Part shown: positions 11,921-24,550 of the stretch, one piece after another | Layout: each line of letters starts with the position of its first letter | Position numbering within the stretch: position 1 is the first letter of the stretch | Made by a program: the position numbers and the translations under genes | Notes under the pieces: generated by a model | The model's input: only the letters and a program-made list of their open reading frames with translations | Told to the model about the DNA's origin: nothing | The model's database searches: none | Source of the DNA: Oopsacas minuta | Taxonomy: Eukaryota; Porifera; Hexactinellida; Lyssacinosida; Leucopsacidae | Direction of reading: 5' to 3' | Assembly: GCA_024704765.1 (NCBI GenBank) | Contig: JAKMXF010000033.1 | Location: forward strand, 1-64,000 | DNA length: 64,000 nucleotides

Positions 11921-12546
11921 AACTAATAAATTCTATTCTTAGAAATACAAAGCCATAACATAGCAACCACATAAGACATTAGTTATGTTATCTGAGGGAA
12001 GAAGGAGGTACCCTTCCAGTTATATTTAAGGATACAGCTGTTTATCAGTAACATTAGGGAGGTATCAATCTACACCCATGAGGACGATAGGGACATATAA
12101 CACCCATGGGAAAGGACAAGGAACATTTATTTGTAGTAAATAAGAATAAAATATAAACTATCGCATAGAATAAATGTGTGCATATATATTTATGCAATAA
12201 GATATCACTGAGAGTATTGTATTATCGTCAAAACTGCAACGATATATACTCTGCATTCCTATCTACTATCATGGTAGTCAGGATATACAAATCATTCTTA
12301 TTAACCAATCAATTTCTAGGAAATAATATGGGGATTAATCATATGAATAATACGTATTATCAGAAATATCATAATTAATTAGATGTATTAACACTCACAT
12401 AAAATATCTGAGAGACTAATAGGCCTGATTAGATAAACAAATATTAGCTAATATTTATAGAATACATTATAATAAATCTTGTAAATAACAACAAATTGAA
12501 AATCCATTGTGCAATAGTGTTAGAAATCTATTTTTAGAATTCAAAT
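11921..12546. promoter_or_regulatory. Shared upstream region of divergent Rab and TRPA-like genes
   Basis: This 626-bp AT-rich gap separates two divergent start codons and should hold both promoters. It contains GGTACCC and CACCCATGAGG words and several ATTAAT runs. I see no coding sequence. Confidence 0.4.
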
Positions 12547-15500
12547 ATGTCTCAACAGCCGAGGTGAGTCAATACTCTCAAAGTTGATAGGTCAGTTTAT
12601 CTGTGTTCAATAGGTTGTTGGTCAGAGGACCTACGATTGATTTCGACGATGTGACGGCGTCTCCTGAGCCGGAGAAGGACTCAGAGAAGATCCACTTCAT
12701 CCGACACGACACGCGTACTCCATCTCCGACAGGTGACTATTACCTCAGTGATTCTCCAAACCCCAGGCAGAGAGAGTTCTCCCGTATGAAGAAGGGAGAC
12801 GTAGAGCTCCTTCAGATGGTAAATGCTGGATATGCTACAGCCTCTCTTCTAGTAGAGAAAGATAAGGTAACCTAGCGACCAGTATATGTCATCGAATGTT
12901 GTTATTATTTGTATTTAGACATCAGACAAAGGTCTTACAGCTCCAGCTCTTGATCAGTCATCCAGCCCAACACGTTACAAGCGATCAGAAAGATCAGCTG
13001 CTAAAACTATGAGACAGACAAAGGACCAATCATCTGTAGACCAGGTTAGTTACCCGCACATAATATGATAGAGCTAGTCACTGGCGTATCAAGCACCTTT
13101 GGTTCTTGGGGCTGAAAGGGCCCCGTGCACATTTCAGGCCAACTTGAAACTATTAGTCAAAACAAAGCAATAATAATCTATATATTCTGTAAAGATGTGT
13201 TAGATAATCCAAAGACGAATTAATAGAGTATTCAGTATAAGTCTTAGCCAGTTTAGAGAATTTTTGAAACGCCGTCCTTCAAGGAAATTACAGAAAAATT
13301 GCTTATTCGATGTCAAAAATGCGCCCTGGAAATCGAGAATTCAGGGGTGGATTAAGAGATTTCCGACAGAGAGAACTGTTAAAAACCCAAATTGTAGGTC
13401 CGAAACCGTGCAAGTCATTCCGGGAGAAATAGTCCTAAAGAATGTAATGGGAATTTTGGTCTAAAAGTCCAAAAACGGAAATAGTTTTATGGTGTTCATC
13501 TAGAACGTAAGCTCTAATCCTCTCTACGATAATAACAGCTGATATTCATCTTGTACGCCCTTTTGGCACTATAACTATAAGGTTTTGTTAATCTCTCCTA
13601 AATATTATGCACATTCGAACCTAATTGGTCGGACCCGTTTTTTTGGCCCGCCCTGTATGTGAGATGTTTATTTTCCAAATAAGCTTTGAATGTTATATGT
13701 GTAGACATGATCAGTTATATGCTAGATAAACCTTTTATAGTTTAGCGGGTTTGTATAGGAACGCAGTAACTACATCTTGGATCTCAAAAATATATAATAT
13801 AATGCATCTCTCTCAGTCAAGGTTGGCACCTCCCTCTGAGTGGCACCCGGGGTAAACCGCCCGCCCCCAGCCCCCTAAGTACGCCACTGGATCTTGTACA
13901 CATTCCATTTTATCCTTTAGGTTGATACGGTAACAATAATAAATGATTTAGTAAGTTTGTCTCAGAACAGTCCAAGTGGCGCCTCTCCTCTCCACTACGC
14001 TCAAACCTCCAGGAGCTTTTCTACCCACGTTACCGACACCCTGATTGAGGAGTTCAATATTGGTAAGAGTCTTGTTTGTTTGTTTGTTTGTTTGTTTGTT
14101 TGTTTGTTTGTTTATACGTTGTTTAATTGTCAGACATCAACATCACAGACAATGACGGTGACACAGCACTCCACTGGGCTGTGACACATTCACACCTTGA
14201 GAATATAGAGCTGTTAATTTCTAGAGGAGCTAATGAAAATATTTGCAATCAATCAGAAGAGGCGCCGATTCATTTAGCTATTAAAAGTGGAAAAGTAGAT
14301 GTAGCATATATTTTCTTTAGGTTTGTTTGTTTGTTGTTTGTTAGTTAGTTAGTTAGTTAGGTTATTTGTTTATTTATTTGTTTACTTCACAGTCTAAAGT
14401 GTGACCGTCATATCCTATACTCCTACAGAGGTCGTAACTATTTGCATTTAGCTTGCGAAGAGAATAATATAGAAATGGTTAAGCTAATTCTAAAATATTC
14501 CCCTAAGGGCAGACCTGGATCTGATGCCTTGGACCTTCCTGTTCCCCTCGTTACCCTCCTGGATCATGACAACTTAACACCTATACACACAGCTGCTAAG
14601 AAATGTGACTCCGAGGTAATATAACATTCCATCACTCCCTTAGGGTAACTATGCATTTATGCCAGTAATTGAATTAGATTCTGGACCTGTTACTCCATCA
14701 AGTGGATGGTGCTCAGTTGAAGGAGTCTACCCTCCTGTCAGAAAGCAGAGAGGGTTTCACACCTCTCCACTACTCGGTAGACGCGGGTAATCTAAATAAT
14801 GTTAAACTCCTACTCAGACACGGTGCCTCTCCTCTGACAGCTTCAAGACAGCAGCAGATCTCCTCTATACATTTGGCTGCTATTACCAGCAACACGTATA
14901 ATGAAATATTGACTGAGCTTATTATGTGGACACAGGGTAAGTTATATATACACATAAAAGGTGTGAAATTATGAACAATACCCACAGGATATGATCCTAC
15001 AATAGTAGACATCCGGGACTCCCAAGATAGAGCCCCTCTTCACTATGCTGCCACTTATAATCACGTCCAATCAGCTTCTATTCTGCATAACTATGGAGCT
15101 AATCTTAATTCAATTGACAGAGATGGTAACACCCCTCTGATAGTAGCAGCTTCTAAAGGTGCTACTAAAGTGCTACAATTTCTGTTAGATAAGGTAATAT
15201 ATTGCATTCCTATCCTCTCTTACTGTTGCTATGCTGTGTTAATCAGCTGTTTATCAGGGAGCAGATGTTACAGCTCAGAACCATAAGGGGCAGACAGCCC
15301 TTCTGGTATCCATAGAGGAGGGACACTGGAAAACCGCTCGGGAGTTGCTCACGTGTCCGGACGAGGAATCTAAGTCTGTTCTTGTCATAATTCCTGATGA
15401 CACCGGACAGACACCTCTACATGTAATCTGTAAGGGTAGTGGTGATTATAAGACAATGAGTATGCTGCTAGAACTACATGCTGATGTTAATATGCACGAT

Positions 15501-18500
15501 AGGAACAGAAGGGTTAGCTATGTCCCCTATTGGAGTATAAATATTGGGTATATTAATAAAGTAACACCTTTAGATCCCGCTACACTACGCATGCTACTAC
15601 GGGTCTAATTCCATGAGTTACAAGCTACTTCAGGAAGGTGTCTGGGGGTCTATGCTTAATGACGTAGATTACAGAGGACACACATCTCTACATATGGCTG
15701 CTAGAGAAGGACACTTAGAAATAATAAAATTATTACTCCAGAAAGGTGCACACATAACAAGATCTCTGGATCATGACTCTGCATTTTCTCTAGCTTGTAA
15801 ACATGGACACCTAAAATGTGCTCAGCTGCTATACAAGGTTGTTATTACTATTGTTTGTTGTTATTATTGTTTACTTGTGTGTATAGACTAACAACACCAT
15901 GCTGAACTGGCAGAACGTTCACGGACACACAGCTCTCCATTTAGCAGCTGGTAGTGGGAGGAAGGATACAGTATTGTGGTTATTAGATATTAATAGCTTA
16001 TTGCTATGGGATAATACCCAGAAATCATTTGCTGATATCGCAATAGAAAGGAAAGAGCAATCTCTGATGTCTGCTGTATTAGGACATAACAGGTTACTTT
16101 ACTTTTATTTGTTTACTTCTGTTGTTATTGTTGTTTATTAGATGGGGTGAAGTTATGAAGCTAAACTCTCCAGCAGCACCTCCCCCATTTGTGTCACTTG
16201 TACAGTTCTTACCAGATCTAGCCAAGGTTTGCTTGTTTACATGTTTGTTTTCTTGCTTGTTTACATGTTTGTTTGTTTAGGTCATTCTAGAGAGAGCAAT
16301 TACCAAATCTTCTGAACCTCCCGACCATAAAGATTATTATGTAAGTATATTTGTTTGTTTGTTTGTTTGTTTGTTATTTGTGCGTATTTGTAGGAAAGAG
16401 TAAATTTTACATTTCTACTATCAAACACTTCTCAAGAACAACGAACACCAAGAACTCTATCAGGTGTTTCCAAACAACTAAAAGCAAAGAGGAATATGTC
16501 AAAAATGATGTCAAATAATCTTTGTTAGTTACATAAATACACAAAAGAATATTAAGATTAATTAATAAATTCTATTTTTAGCAACTAGATGGAAAACTGT
16601 CTCCCAGGAGACAAAGCCTGTGACCCCTGTCAAGAAGAGTATTATTTCTAGGATCAAGTCCCATTACACCCTTAGCAACCTGCTTAGGAGCAGGTATGTG
16701 TACGAGGAGAGCTCCTTATACGCACTACACGTGAGTTCTATTTTTAGAAATAATAGCTATAATTAGAACAAATCTATTAAGGAGTTCTGCTGAGTTTTTT
16801 GAGAAGTTTATTATAGTTCTGTCCCATTGTGACGTCATCCTGTAAACTCAGTGACGTCATGTAGCAGTCAGCTGATTGGTCTAACTTCCCCCATAGGTGA
16901 TATAGCACTCCTATATTTAATTGGTTAATAACGAGCTAATAACTAGCATAATTATTAACATACCTAGGTTACCATGGTAACTAGCTACATCAGGACTGAG
17001 CTGAATCAGCTGTTTGTACAGATACTCAGCTTCTGAGTATTTTCCTATCTTTCCTAGATAATTAGCTTTGGAATAAATGAATTGTTGCTCGTTAGGAAAT
17101 AAAGTAATTGCCTCGTCCATGGTTCTCTCCGTTTCTTGGCTGTTCTCGTTTTGAAGAGAAAGACAGAGGTTAATCCATGAGCTAATATGATCTATTTTAA
17201 GATTAATACTCTTCCTGTACGCAGCCTGTGCCATCTCCCCCATCTCCTGCGCAAGGTACAAGTTCCCTATACAGGATGCTAATTAGATTAACTAGCTATC
17301 TGTAATCTGATTGGTTAATACCTAAGTTGTAGTAAGCGTCAGGATAATTATTCCTGTGTTTAATAGCTGTTAGAATACTCTGTTCTGATTGGCTGAACAG
17401 CTTCAAATCTGTCTCCACTGTTCCTCTATTCATCCAAGCAGCTGCGAATTTAGGCGCCACTTCTACAGCTCTAACTAACAGCTGATGAGCCTCTAATAGA
17501 TTCCCTCTCTCCTTCAAGAGATTACCCAGATTGTTAAGGGCATGCTCGTAGTCAGGGTAGAGTCTAAGGAATGTATAACCGTAGTCAGGGTAGAGTCTAA
17601 GGAATGTATAACCGTAGTCAGGGTAGAGTCTATGGAATGTGTACTAACCTTATAGCCTCCCTATATCTGAGCTCAGCCTCCTCAACCTGGTAACTAGATA
17701 TCACCTTAGCTATGTTATAATGTATCTTAGCGTTAAGCGGACAAACCTTAATACCACTCCGATACAAATCCTCCTGACTTATCCAATCCATACTCCTTGA
17801 GAATGATCTGCAAATATATGTCTAAAAATAGCCACTTTCTTGTGTATAATTAACAAACCTTATTAAGAATATTATACACAGAAGTGGTAGCAATCTCCTC
17901 AGCCACTTCACACCTCTAGACCACGAGCCACTAAATAACAGCTCCCCATAGATGGCACAAATAGTGTCCTCTCCGCCACCACAAATCCTACTCTAAATAA
18001 CAGATTAGTAGCTGGTAAGAATGGAATAGTAATTGCAACTATACCACAGCTTAGTTCCATATTCTTAACACTTCTATAAACTAGAATGGATATTAATAGC
18101 CACATTAATAAACTGATAACATTCCTTCCATCCAGTAACGTATCTATGAGAGGAATACAACCCATTGACCAATCAAAACACAGCCAGAAAGGCAGAGCCA
18201 GGAGATAGGTGTTTAGCGCCCAAATATAGTTGTAGGTTAGAATTCTTGTTAGCCAATCAGAAGCGAAGGAAGCTGGGTTGTCAACTTCCTACAAATAACA
18301 ATAACTTATTTGTTTGTTTGTTTGTTTATCAGTTACCTGGAATGTTGGAATATTTCCCTCCATCAGTATCCATCTCAAATATCCAAGTGTCAGAATTGAC
18401 ACAAAATATATCACAGAGCGACACATTACCCACCATAAGTTACACTTGTATTGTCCATTAATTATCAGTAATAATTCCCATAACATACAGACCCCTAGAA

Positions 18501-19930
18501 CCGTGATCCCCTGCTCCTTACTCAGCATAGCTAATCCTCCTAACATTCCTGTACCCAACAGCCATATTGTGCCATTAACACCTCCCCACAGAGAATTCAT
18601 CCATGTAGCTATCCCCAATAGGTAGAATATTGATGACGTCATCTCTGCCCGCCCTACTATACCACTAACAGACTCTGTGTGTATTGGATGAGAGGCAAAT
18701 AGAACAGCTGACCAATCAGCTGTATCACTGCTCCCACTCAATCTACAAGATAATAAATCAGCTGATTGATTGATTAATCAGCTGACAAGCATCAGATAAT
18801 TGTATCCTCAGAAATCAGAGTCGGATTAGATTCGTCATTTGCTTGTAAATTCAACCAATCAGTAGCTTAGTTATCAGGTGTTATCTCAGCTGTTATATTT
18901 TGGGTGCTTAATAATATCGTAAACAACTAACCGTAAACAACTAACCTCTCTACAACACTTCTGTATAACAAACAAACAACAACATATAGTATAACATTAT
19001 GTATATGAAACACAGCTGGATTCAGCTCCTCTCCTGACCAATAGGAATCTAGTCTGAACATCAGTACAGTTATAGGCCTATAGGACTTATGACTGCTCTT
19101 AGACCTTATGTCCTCTCCCCAGAAGTCATGTGAGAATACTCCCGCCATAGACCCGTTGCCTGTGACGTCACTATTGGTAAGAATAGCCTCTGTATCATCA
19201 AACACGAATCCTCCGTACAGACTGGGGTAGTTACTAATAATAGCACAAGCGAGTATACCCGCTATTCCAAGTATTCTATTCATCTATTAATAGTAACATA
19301 TTCTATTTATAGACTATGATAGAGCATTACAGAATAGGTCTGCTGACACATCCTGTAACCAAGAAGTACCTGGACTATAAATGGTATGTATAGCACCCAT
19401 TCAGTACTCCCTTGTACCGATATTAACTAGGTGTTATCATCTACAGGAGGACATATGGGAGGATATATTACACTATAAGTATACTACCATTTATATTGTT
19501 CCTGTCCCTATTGACAACTGAGATATTCTATGTTTATTATTTCTCAACTAATGCATTCTCTAACTCCAATATGGTTGCTAGGAGCAATTCCAGCTGCTCT
19601 GAAGCTTTTCAATTTAATTTAACTAAACTACAAAATGATGGTTATGTCGATGCCACCCTAGCAACCACTAACTTCTTTTGGAATTCTAATTTAAGGACGA
19701 ATGCTACTAGACTAACTTCTATTCAAAATCTCGGATGTCAGTGTTATCCACTATATCGTTTGGTAAGTAAATAATAACAATAATATTCGAGCGGACCTTC
19801 GAAATTTGTACTTCTTATCTGAAACAAAATCAGCTGATTTTGTGTAAATATTTGATGTATTAACTGTGTTAAGAACACCTGTTATAAAAATCATATTTGT
19901 ATACTCCCAAGGGTGCTCTTAGTCCTAAAC

Positions 19931-19991
<61 letters not shown>

Positions 19992-21378
19992 TTGTTTGTG
20001 TTTCAGAATGTAGTTGATGACAAAGAGCTGTATATAATATTTCCACTTTTGACTGTGACGTTGGGATACTTGCTGTTTCAGATTTACAAAATAATCAAAC
20101 AAGTGAGTAATCAATTAATCATATTATCACACCTCTTAATAATTAATAACATCCTGTAGCCAATTCTCTACTGGTTCAGTGCTGTTAACTTGTTTGAGTT
20201 AGCTACCCTCTTGGTTACTGTAACTCTAAGAGAGGGCACAGATTTCGGTATTAATTTGGACAGATCTGCTCTGGCGCTCTTTCTGGGATACGGAGCCTTA
20301 TTCCTACAGTTCCGTAGATATGCTTGGAGTGGTTTATACGTCACTATGTTCTTAGAAGTAATTTCATCAATGATAAAGGTCAGTATCCGTATATATATAT
20401 TGTCACCTTACCTAACTTCATCAATATTCTCTTGTTTAGGCTATTCTAGTATTCTTACCTATCTTGTTAGCGTACATGATAATATTCTTCCTGATGACTA
20501 GTCCCATTAAAGGATTCTCTGACATAATAGTATCCATGGTCCGTATTCCTGTTATGCTGGTAGGAGAATTAGATTTCTATGACAGTTTTCTAGCTGAAGC
20601 TGTTTGCTATAGAAATAAATACATTATTTACATTATACTAACTTTATTCATATTTGGTATTACCATATCTCTAGCTAATCTACTGGTGAGTTGTTTGTTT
20701 GTTTGTTTGTTTACTTGTTCGTTTACTTCTTTGGTGTGTAGATTGGTTTAGCAGTAGGAGATATCGACAACATTCTTAAACAAGCTGTCGTATCCAAGTC
20801 GATTGAGCAAGTTAATTGGCTTACAGATTTTGAGCTCGGTCCCATATTCCCTCTCTTCAAGAGATGGACACATTGGGAGAGCCTTATGGTGTATCCTAAC
20901 AGGAAGAGACACCTCGTGTCTAAGGTGACAATATGTTATTATTATTTAATTCCATATTAATCAGCTGTTATAGATTGTAGCAAACATTGACGTATTTGGT
21001 ATATTCAGTCAGCAATACACGACACAGAATGAGCTTAACTCTGATATAACAGATCCAAATTTGTTGTTCTTAATAGGATTAAAGGAAGAGAACAACAACC
21101 TTAAAATGCAGTAAGTGTTACACTAGCAACGGGATATGTACAATGGAATGTTTCTGTTATTAATATATATCATTTATAGATTACAAGGTGCTACAGATGA
21201 GATCTCTAATCTCCAAACAAGTTTCAATAAAGTGTTTGCGGTTGTCCAGAAAATAGATCAGAAAATAGACATGATATCTCCTCTAGATGAGAGCCAGAGG
21301 ACACTCCCCAAATCTTACAGGTCTCCTGTCTTGGAGAAGCGTCTTAAAATAACCAGCTTACAATCTACCAGTCAATAA
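12547..21378 (+). CDS. TRPA-like ankyrin-repeat cation channel (hosts nested TMTC gene)
   Basis: TRPA channels are tetrameric cation channels with a long N-terminal ankyrin domain. Start ATG at 12547 (MSQQPR, then LLVRGPTIDFDDV). Many ankyrin repeats lie between about 13960 and 16110 (SGASPLHYAQ, DGDTALHWAVTHSHLENIEL, EEAPIHLAIKSGK, RGHTSLHMAAREGHLEIIKL, HGHTALHLAAGSGRKDTVLW). The linker matches TRPA1: WGEVMKLNSPAAPPPFVSLV, then KVILERAIT and DYYERVNFTFL. The exon ending ESSLYALH at 16730 joins in phase 0 to the exon starting TMIEHYRIGLLTHPVTKKYL at 19313, giving the TRPA1-like pre-S1 word. S1-S6 follow, with pore region VRIPVMLVGELDFYDSFL and S6 ending LIGLAVGDIDNIL. The C-terminus has a coiled coil (LQGATDEISNLQTSFNKVFA). 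The 2,582-nt intron contains the TMTC gene on the other strand. Confidence 0.88.
13079..13889. mobile_element. DNA-transposon-like element with CAGTGGCGTA-type ends in TRPA intron
   Basis: The left end CACTGGCGTA (13079-13088) and the right end TACGCCACTG (13880-13889) are inverted repeats with one mismatch. The 811-bp interior has GC-rich subterminal regions (GGGGCTGAAAGGGCCCC on the left, CCCGGGGTAAACCGCCCGCC on the right) unlike the surrounding AT-rich intron. I see no transposase, so it would be non-autonomous. A clean target-site duplication is not evident, which leaves the exact ends uncertain. It lies in the intron between the exons that end near 13045 and start near 13921. Confidence 0.55.
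14072..14113 (+). repeat. (TTTG)n microsatellite next to a TRPA 5' splice site
   Basis: About ten tandem TTTG units start a few bases after the GGTAAGAG donor of a TRPA intron. Similar tracts sit in many introns across the window. Confidence 0.9.
16227..16280 (+). other. 54-nt TRPA intron built almost wholly from a tandem repeat
   Basis: The intron runs from GT at 16227 to AG at 16280. It consists of two copies of a CTTGTTTACATGTTTGTTT-like unit joined by TTTG runs. The flanking codons (GCC AAG | GTC ATT) join in frame. Confidence 0.7.
16777..19283 (-). CDS. TMTC family transmembrane-TPR protein (ER O-mannosyltransferase type), nested in TRPA intron
   Basis: TMTC1-4 are ER proteins with N-terminal membrane helices and C-terminal tetratricopeptide repeats, implicated in O-mannosylation of cadherins. 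Start ATG at 19281-19283 gives MNRILGIAGILACAIISNYP, then GGFVFDDTEAILTN with the conserved luminal DD motif. SYRPITVLMFRLD, SAVLFASHPIHTESVSGIVG and RAEMTSSIFYLLGIATWM are family hallmarks. Several TPRs follow (GNLLEAHQLLVRAVEVAPKF, LKLFSQSEQSILTAIKHRNN, AYRKSINLKIDHISSWINLC, GKYSEAEYLYKQLIQLSPDV). The last exon encodes LYHLWGKLDQSADCYMTSLS and ends at 16777. Introns are present, so this is not a retrocopy. The coding region stops 46 nt from the TRPA donor and starts 29 nt from the TRPA acceptor. It is nearest TMTC4 in feel, but I cannot place the subfamily. Confidence 0.9.
17548..17640 (-). repeat. 33-nt tandem repeat spanning a TMTC splice acceptor
   Basis: Units 17548-17580 and 17581-17613 are identical, and 17614-17640 is a third, partial copy with one substitution. 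On the coding strand each unit contains CCTTAG|ACTCTACCCTGACTACG or a close variant, so the acceptor and exon start are present three times. Possible exon starts are 17563, 17596 and 17629, and the donor is at 17649/17648. Confidence 0.85.
19931..19988 (+). repeat. (TTG)n microsatellite in TRPA intron
   Basis: About nineteen uninterrupted TTG units lie between TRPA exons. Read on the minus strand they give a meaningless run of Asn codons. Confidence 0.95.
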
Positions 21379-21567
21379 CAATACAAACAATTGTTGATAT
21401 TTATTCTTTGTATATTTGCAATATTTTTTAACTGATTTTAGCAGTTTGTATATATCTAAACTTGTAAATACAAAATGTGTTTGTTGATGCCAGATTTATG
21501 GGTTCCCCGTCCAAAATATTAAATATAACTCAAATACTCTAATTTAATTAGTCACTAATTATAATAT

Positions 21568-24384
21568 TTACGACAATTCCATTGGTTCCTGTTTCTGTTC
21601 AGATTTATCAGCTGATTCACTTGCTTCTAAACTCTGTGATTCTATTGGTTCATCTGAGGTTGCTACAGACTATAAATAGAATAAATTCATTCCTTATTTA
21701 TTCAATAATATACTCACCTCTTTCTTTGTGTTGTTATTTACATCATCAACAGCTGGAGGTGAGCTAAATAAACAATAATATAACTATATCGTAGCCCAAG
21801 TTGTGAAAATATGATAAATCATCCAGCATAATAACTTCTAAGGGAGGACAGACTAACACCTTGATATATGTATATATCTACCCGTTATAATACACACCCA
21901 TATATTATCACTCAATTAATATACAACCTCTACACTACAGTATTAATTCTATTGCCTGTGATGTAACAATGGAATTGCCGTTTGACGTAGCTAGCTTATT
22001 AGCTGTGTCTTCTGTGAAAATAATTATAACTGAGGCTATAATATAAATACTAATTGTGCTCACGTGTTGCTAGGACTGTCTGCTTTAGGAGAAATAGGTT
22101 CCTCAGTTGGTTCTTCTATTTCTGGCTATAATATATTCTATATTAGACACTATACATATGATAAATAGTTATCACCTTTTTAATCTCTGTATCGGTTGGT
22201 CCTGTGTCTGTCTCCATAGACTCAGAGGGGGCAGAAGTGTCCGCTTGTGTAACAACCTCCTCCTTACCCGTACTACCCTCTATAGTCTAGATATACACAT
22301 GCTAACACCTTGATATGCAATAATATATTCTTACCGTATCAGCTCCTTCTGATAGAAGTATCTTAAGATTCAGGTTTGCGTTGTTTGTTTGTTTGTCTTC
22401 TTCTAACTTGGCTCCTGCCTCCATGGGATCAGTGACAGGAGGTACAGAAGGGTTACTGGCCTCCTCTGACAGCTGCGGGAGAGGAGAAGCTTCCTTGTCT
22501 GAGGACATTATGGAGAGATGTTTCCTTTTCGCTTCATAAGGTGGACTATAATTAAATAATATAGAAATAACTCTCTATACTGATTGGGTATTCGTATATA
22601 ATACTGACCTGATATTCCTTTTGTCCTCATCTCCTGACAGATAGGGGTCCTCTTCGTTCCTCTCCACCTGTTGGTCCACCTCATCAGGTGTCATACGCAC
22701 ATCTGGGTCTCTCTAACAACAATAATAGTTTACTAATTGTTTGTTTATTTGTCTGTTTATTAGCTAAATACCTGAGGCGGTTCAATAGTGATCGCATCAG
22801 GAGGAACAGGTTGCATCTGTACGCTGGGTACAAATGTCAATTCCTTTAAGTTCTTAAGCAGCTGTACCTTAATCTTATCCAAGTATTCTTTATTATTATG
22901 ATTTACCATATTTGTAGGAAGAATGTGTAGCTTGAAGTCTGGACCGAAATATTCGTAGTAGTCATTATACGGTAAAACTAAATATCATAATAGGTGTCAA
23001 TGTCTGCTTATTTGGCGCCTATTTCCTGGGGTAACTCACTATTAGAAATCTCAGAATTAAGTGCTAAAGATGTCTCATAGGTCCAACACCGCGCTACATT
23101 CCTGATTGTGTAACCACCTCCTCCTAACAACATCAATGGTACATTGAATTGTCTAAGGAATTCCAAACATTTTCCGTGTCCTTTCAGAGATAAATTGAAA
23201 CATCCCAATCTATCCCCGGCTAGAGAATCAGCCCCGCACTGTAGGACTACTGCCCCCGGGTCGTAGACTTCCATCACTTTACTTACAATCTAAATATAAT
23301 AGAAGCTGTCAGCTAATCTCAGTGATTAGTGAAGATATACATAGCCTAGATTTATCATCATATCGACACAATTCTAACACTTACTGGCTCAAATATTTCC
23401 CTATATGAGCTGTCCTCTATCCCATCTCTTAGTGGGAAGTTTAGAGCGTAATATCTACCTTGATTAGCTCCTACGTCCTTCAGATCTCCTGTCCCTGGGA
23501 AATACTCTCCGTATTTATGGAATGAAACCGTCATAACTCTATCTGTAGTATAGAATGCTTCCTCTACTCCATCTCCATGATGTATGTCGATATCTATGTA
23601 CAGCACCCTCTGGTGATACCTGTATACAATATGTTATTGTTTGTTTGTTTACTAGTTGTATACAACTCACTTTAACAGCTCAATAATAGCCAGCACTATA
23701 TCATTAACATAACAGAATCCTGAAGCCTCTGATTTCTTAGCGTGATGTAATCCTCCCATCCAGTTTATAGCTATGTCTGTATTACCTTTATTCAACTTTA
23801 CAGCTGATGCTATAATGGACCAGGGATATTAGGGATACCTTGAGTTATATTCAGACACCCACAGGGTGCTTACCTATTGATCCTGCAGCTGTTATCTGAC
23901 AGAACTCAAACAATCCCTCAAACACAGGACAATCCTCTCCCACATTAACTACCAAATAATTATATCAACCTTTTAACACCTTATACATATGATTAATTAC
24001 TTACACCTCTGCTTCTGTCTTACATAATCGTGCATATTATCAGGTTTAATATTCCTCAGAAAGTTAACATAATCCTCAGAGTGGTACCGAACCATGTCCA
24101 ATGATCCAACCCTGTGTGGTCTCTATACAAAAGGTGTGAAAATGTGTATATAAACCATACATATAATAACTCACATATATTTCCATTTTCCTGTATAATC
24201 CATAGTTAAGAAGCAAATTATGAGCCATTCTAATCCGGTGCGGTTTCATAGGGTGTCCCTGTCCGTAGTAGTAGTTACCCACATCTCCTATAAACACGAT
24301 AAATCACATTTTCACACTTCCGATTATTAATAACATACCGTCATAATAATAACAGACTCTACGTCTACCTCCTGTAGTACTCAT
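21568..24384 (-). CDS. Class I histone deacetylase, HDAC1/2 type
   Basis: Zn-dependent lysine deacetylase of nuclear corepressor complexes. Start ATG at 24382-24384 ([15 protein letters not shown]), then [20 protein letters not shown]. The active site is clear: [20 protein letters not shown] holds the two catalytic His, [19 protein letters not shown] holds zinc ligands ([10 protein letters not shown]), and [20 protein letters not shown] and [20 protein letters not shown] complete the fold. A Met follows INW where vertebrate HDAC1/2 have Ala. After the deacetylase core comes [20 protein letters not shown], then an acidic, Ser/Pro-rich tail ([20 protein letters not shown]) that ends at 21568. 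About eleven exons. The tail supports HDAC1/2 over HDAC3. Confidence 0.95.
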
Positions 24385-24550
24385 TAGCTACCTAGCAACC
24401 AGTATATGATACAGGAATGTGATTAATATATAAGCTATGATTAAACACATATTAACGCCTTTCCTATCCCAATCAATGACCATACAATTATTAATATTTA
24501 TAACTAATCACCAAGAATATCCATATGTTACTATAAATAGAACAATGTAA

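Noticed and set aside
13264-13464. 66-codon frame inside the TRPA intron element
   Set aside because: No resemblance to a transposase; the element appears non-coding.
12547-16766. A truncated TRPA ankyrin protein lacking the channel
   Set aside because: The frame can read past the donor to TAG at 16766, but the exon joins in phase 0 to 19313 and the joined sequence matches the TRPA pre-S1 region, so a long intron is the better model.
19869-20114. Minus-strand frame with a long run of Asn
   Set aside because: It is the reverse complement of a TTG microsatellite in a TRPA intron.
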